NCBI GenBank assembly: GCA_020629355.1 | Contig: JAHDDM010000069.1 | Span: 1 to 6,790, forward strand | Direction of reading: 5' to 3' | Length of the DNA stretch: 6,790 bases | DNA from: Rhodospirillaceae bacterium | GTDB taxonomy: Bacteria > Pseudomonadota > Alphaproteobacteria > JABSOH01 | Shown: positions 5,974 through 6,790 of the stretch, in pieces | Layout: the number at the start of each line of letters is the position of its first letter | Position numbering within the stretch: position 1 is the first letter of the stretch | Translations under genes and position numbers: made by a program | The notes under the pieces: generated by a model | What the model saw: only the letters and a program-made list of their open reading frames with translations | Databases searched by the model: none | What the model was told of the DNA's origin: nothing

Positions 5974-6790
5974 TCACACTTTTAACATCTTTTCATAGAC
6001 GCCTAAAGTTGCCTCTTGCATAGATTCAAGACGATACTGCGCCCATACACGCGCAAGAGCCGCCTGCCCCATCTGTTGCCGCGCTTGCCTATCCATGCTC
6101 AAAGCCTCGCGTATTGCGCGCGTGGCATCCGCCTGATCACGAAAACCATAATGCCATCCAGTTTCTCGATCAAGTACCACCTCTGCCGTGCCGCCCTGAT
6201 CCGGCACAAGAGCGGGCACACCACAAGCCGCCGCTTCAATAACCGTGCGTCCGAAAGCCTCAGGCTGTTGCGAACCTGATAGCAAAATATCCGCCTTGGG
6301 ATATAGACTTGCCATATCACGCTGAACCCCAAGAAAATACATCCGATCCCCTAACCCTGTTGCATTCAAAGCATCATGGATGCGCGCAACCTCTTCGGGA
6401 AAATCAGCATGGTCGCCAACAGAAACAAACTGCCAAGGTATATCAGTCACTTGCGCTAAAGCCCGCGCCATAAAGGCAACGCCTTTTAGGCTTGTCAAAC
6501 GTCCCACCAACATCAAAATTGGCGCGGTAGCATCAAGGCCAAATTGCGCCCGCCAAGCCGTATGGTCTTGTTCTGGTTCTGGCCTGAAGACATCCAGATC
6601 ACAACCGCGCGGAATTACTGTTACATTGTGCTGATCAAAATGCGGATACTGTTCTGCTATGCGCACCGCCACCGCATGAGACACCGCAATGGTGTGATCG
6701 GCGCGAATCATCACTTTATTGTAGAACCGCTTCACACTGTTTTGAGCTGGATAAACACCATGATAGGTGCTGAGCAAAGGCAGGTGATAG
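5974..6790 (-). CDS. Glycosyltransferase family 4 protein (partial, 5' end outside window)
   Basis: A retaining GT-B glycosyltransferase, probably acting on a lipid-linked or LPS glycan at the inner face of the cytoplasmic membrane. The reading frame is open to the right edge of the window; a TTG at 6777 is internal, because the residues before it (YHLP) continue the frame and a GT4 protein needs most of its N-domain upstream. Numbered from 6777, the visible part has the end of the acceptor domain (TYHGVY, 4-9; IAVSHAVA, 30-37), the domain-junction IPRGCDLDVFRP (55-66), the donor domain start LMLVGRLTSLKGV (88-100), and the family's E-x7-E motif EAFGRTVIE (173-181), followed by the nucleotide-sugar loop CGVPALVPDQGG (185-196). 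Nothing in it looks damaged. It is the most upstream visible gene of the run that continues to GT9, thrS and infC; the operon promoter must be outside the window. Sugar and acceptor unknown. Confidence 0.92.
   Translation of the reverse strand, partial: YHLPLLSTYHGVYPAQNSVKRFYNKVMIRADHTIAVSHAVAVRIAEQYPHFDQHNVTVIPRGCDLDVFRPEPEQDHTAWRAQFGLDATAPILMLVGRLTSLKGVAFMARALAQVTDIPWQFVSVGDHADFPEEVARIHDALNATGLGDRMYFLGVQRDMASLYPKADILLSGSQQPEAFGRTVIEAAACGVPALVPDQGGTAEVVLDRETGWHYGFRDQADATRAIREALSMDRQARQQMGQAALARVWAQYRLESMQEATLGVYEKMLKV

Overview
The window looks like a chromosomal housekeeping region of a Gram-negative bacterium in the Pseudomonadota, most likely an alphaproteobacterium (moderate to low confidence). 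The grounds are the Na+-translocating NQR subunits, the style of the threonyl-tRNA synthetase and M23 peptidase sequences, and two envelope-type glycosyltransferases upstream of thrS-infC. Base composition is balanced. I see no insertion sequence, CRISPR array, tRNA, rRNA or prophage gene.

Layout. Positions 1-1332 (+) hold the last 31 codons of nqrE and the whole of nqrF, the end of the Na+-NQR operon. Positions 1329-1505 (-) hold a 58-residue protein matching only the N-terminal part of the DUF1761 membrane family; its stop codon is interlocked with the nqrF stop in a shared TTAA. Positions 1539-2396 (+) encode an exported M23/LytM-type peptidase. A palindrome at about 2377-2424 lies where this gene converges on the minus-strand block and may terminate transcription.

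Positions 2427-6790 (-) form one co-directional run, read from the right edge: a GT4 glycosyltransferase (5' end outside the window), a GT9 glycosyltransferase (GTG start), thrS, then infC. The first three genes are only 18-20 bases apart and probably cotranscribed. A 98-base gap carrying TATAAT sequences separates thrS from infC.

The most informative detail is infC. No ATG, GTG or TTG start can give a complete IF3, but an AUC codon 5 bases after a perfect AGGAGG does, giving 182 residues. This matches the known use of rare start codons by infC, through which IF3 represses its own translation. Other points are the truncated DUF1761 gene, a degenerate donor-site motif in the GT9 protein, and a TAG-separated GT9/thrS pair in one reading frame.

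Functionally the window joins respiratory sodium pumping (NqrEF), cell-wall remodelling (M23), cell-surface glycan synthesis (GT4/GT9) and translation (ThrRS, IF3). I did not find evidence of a new biological system.
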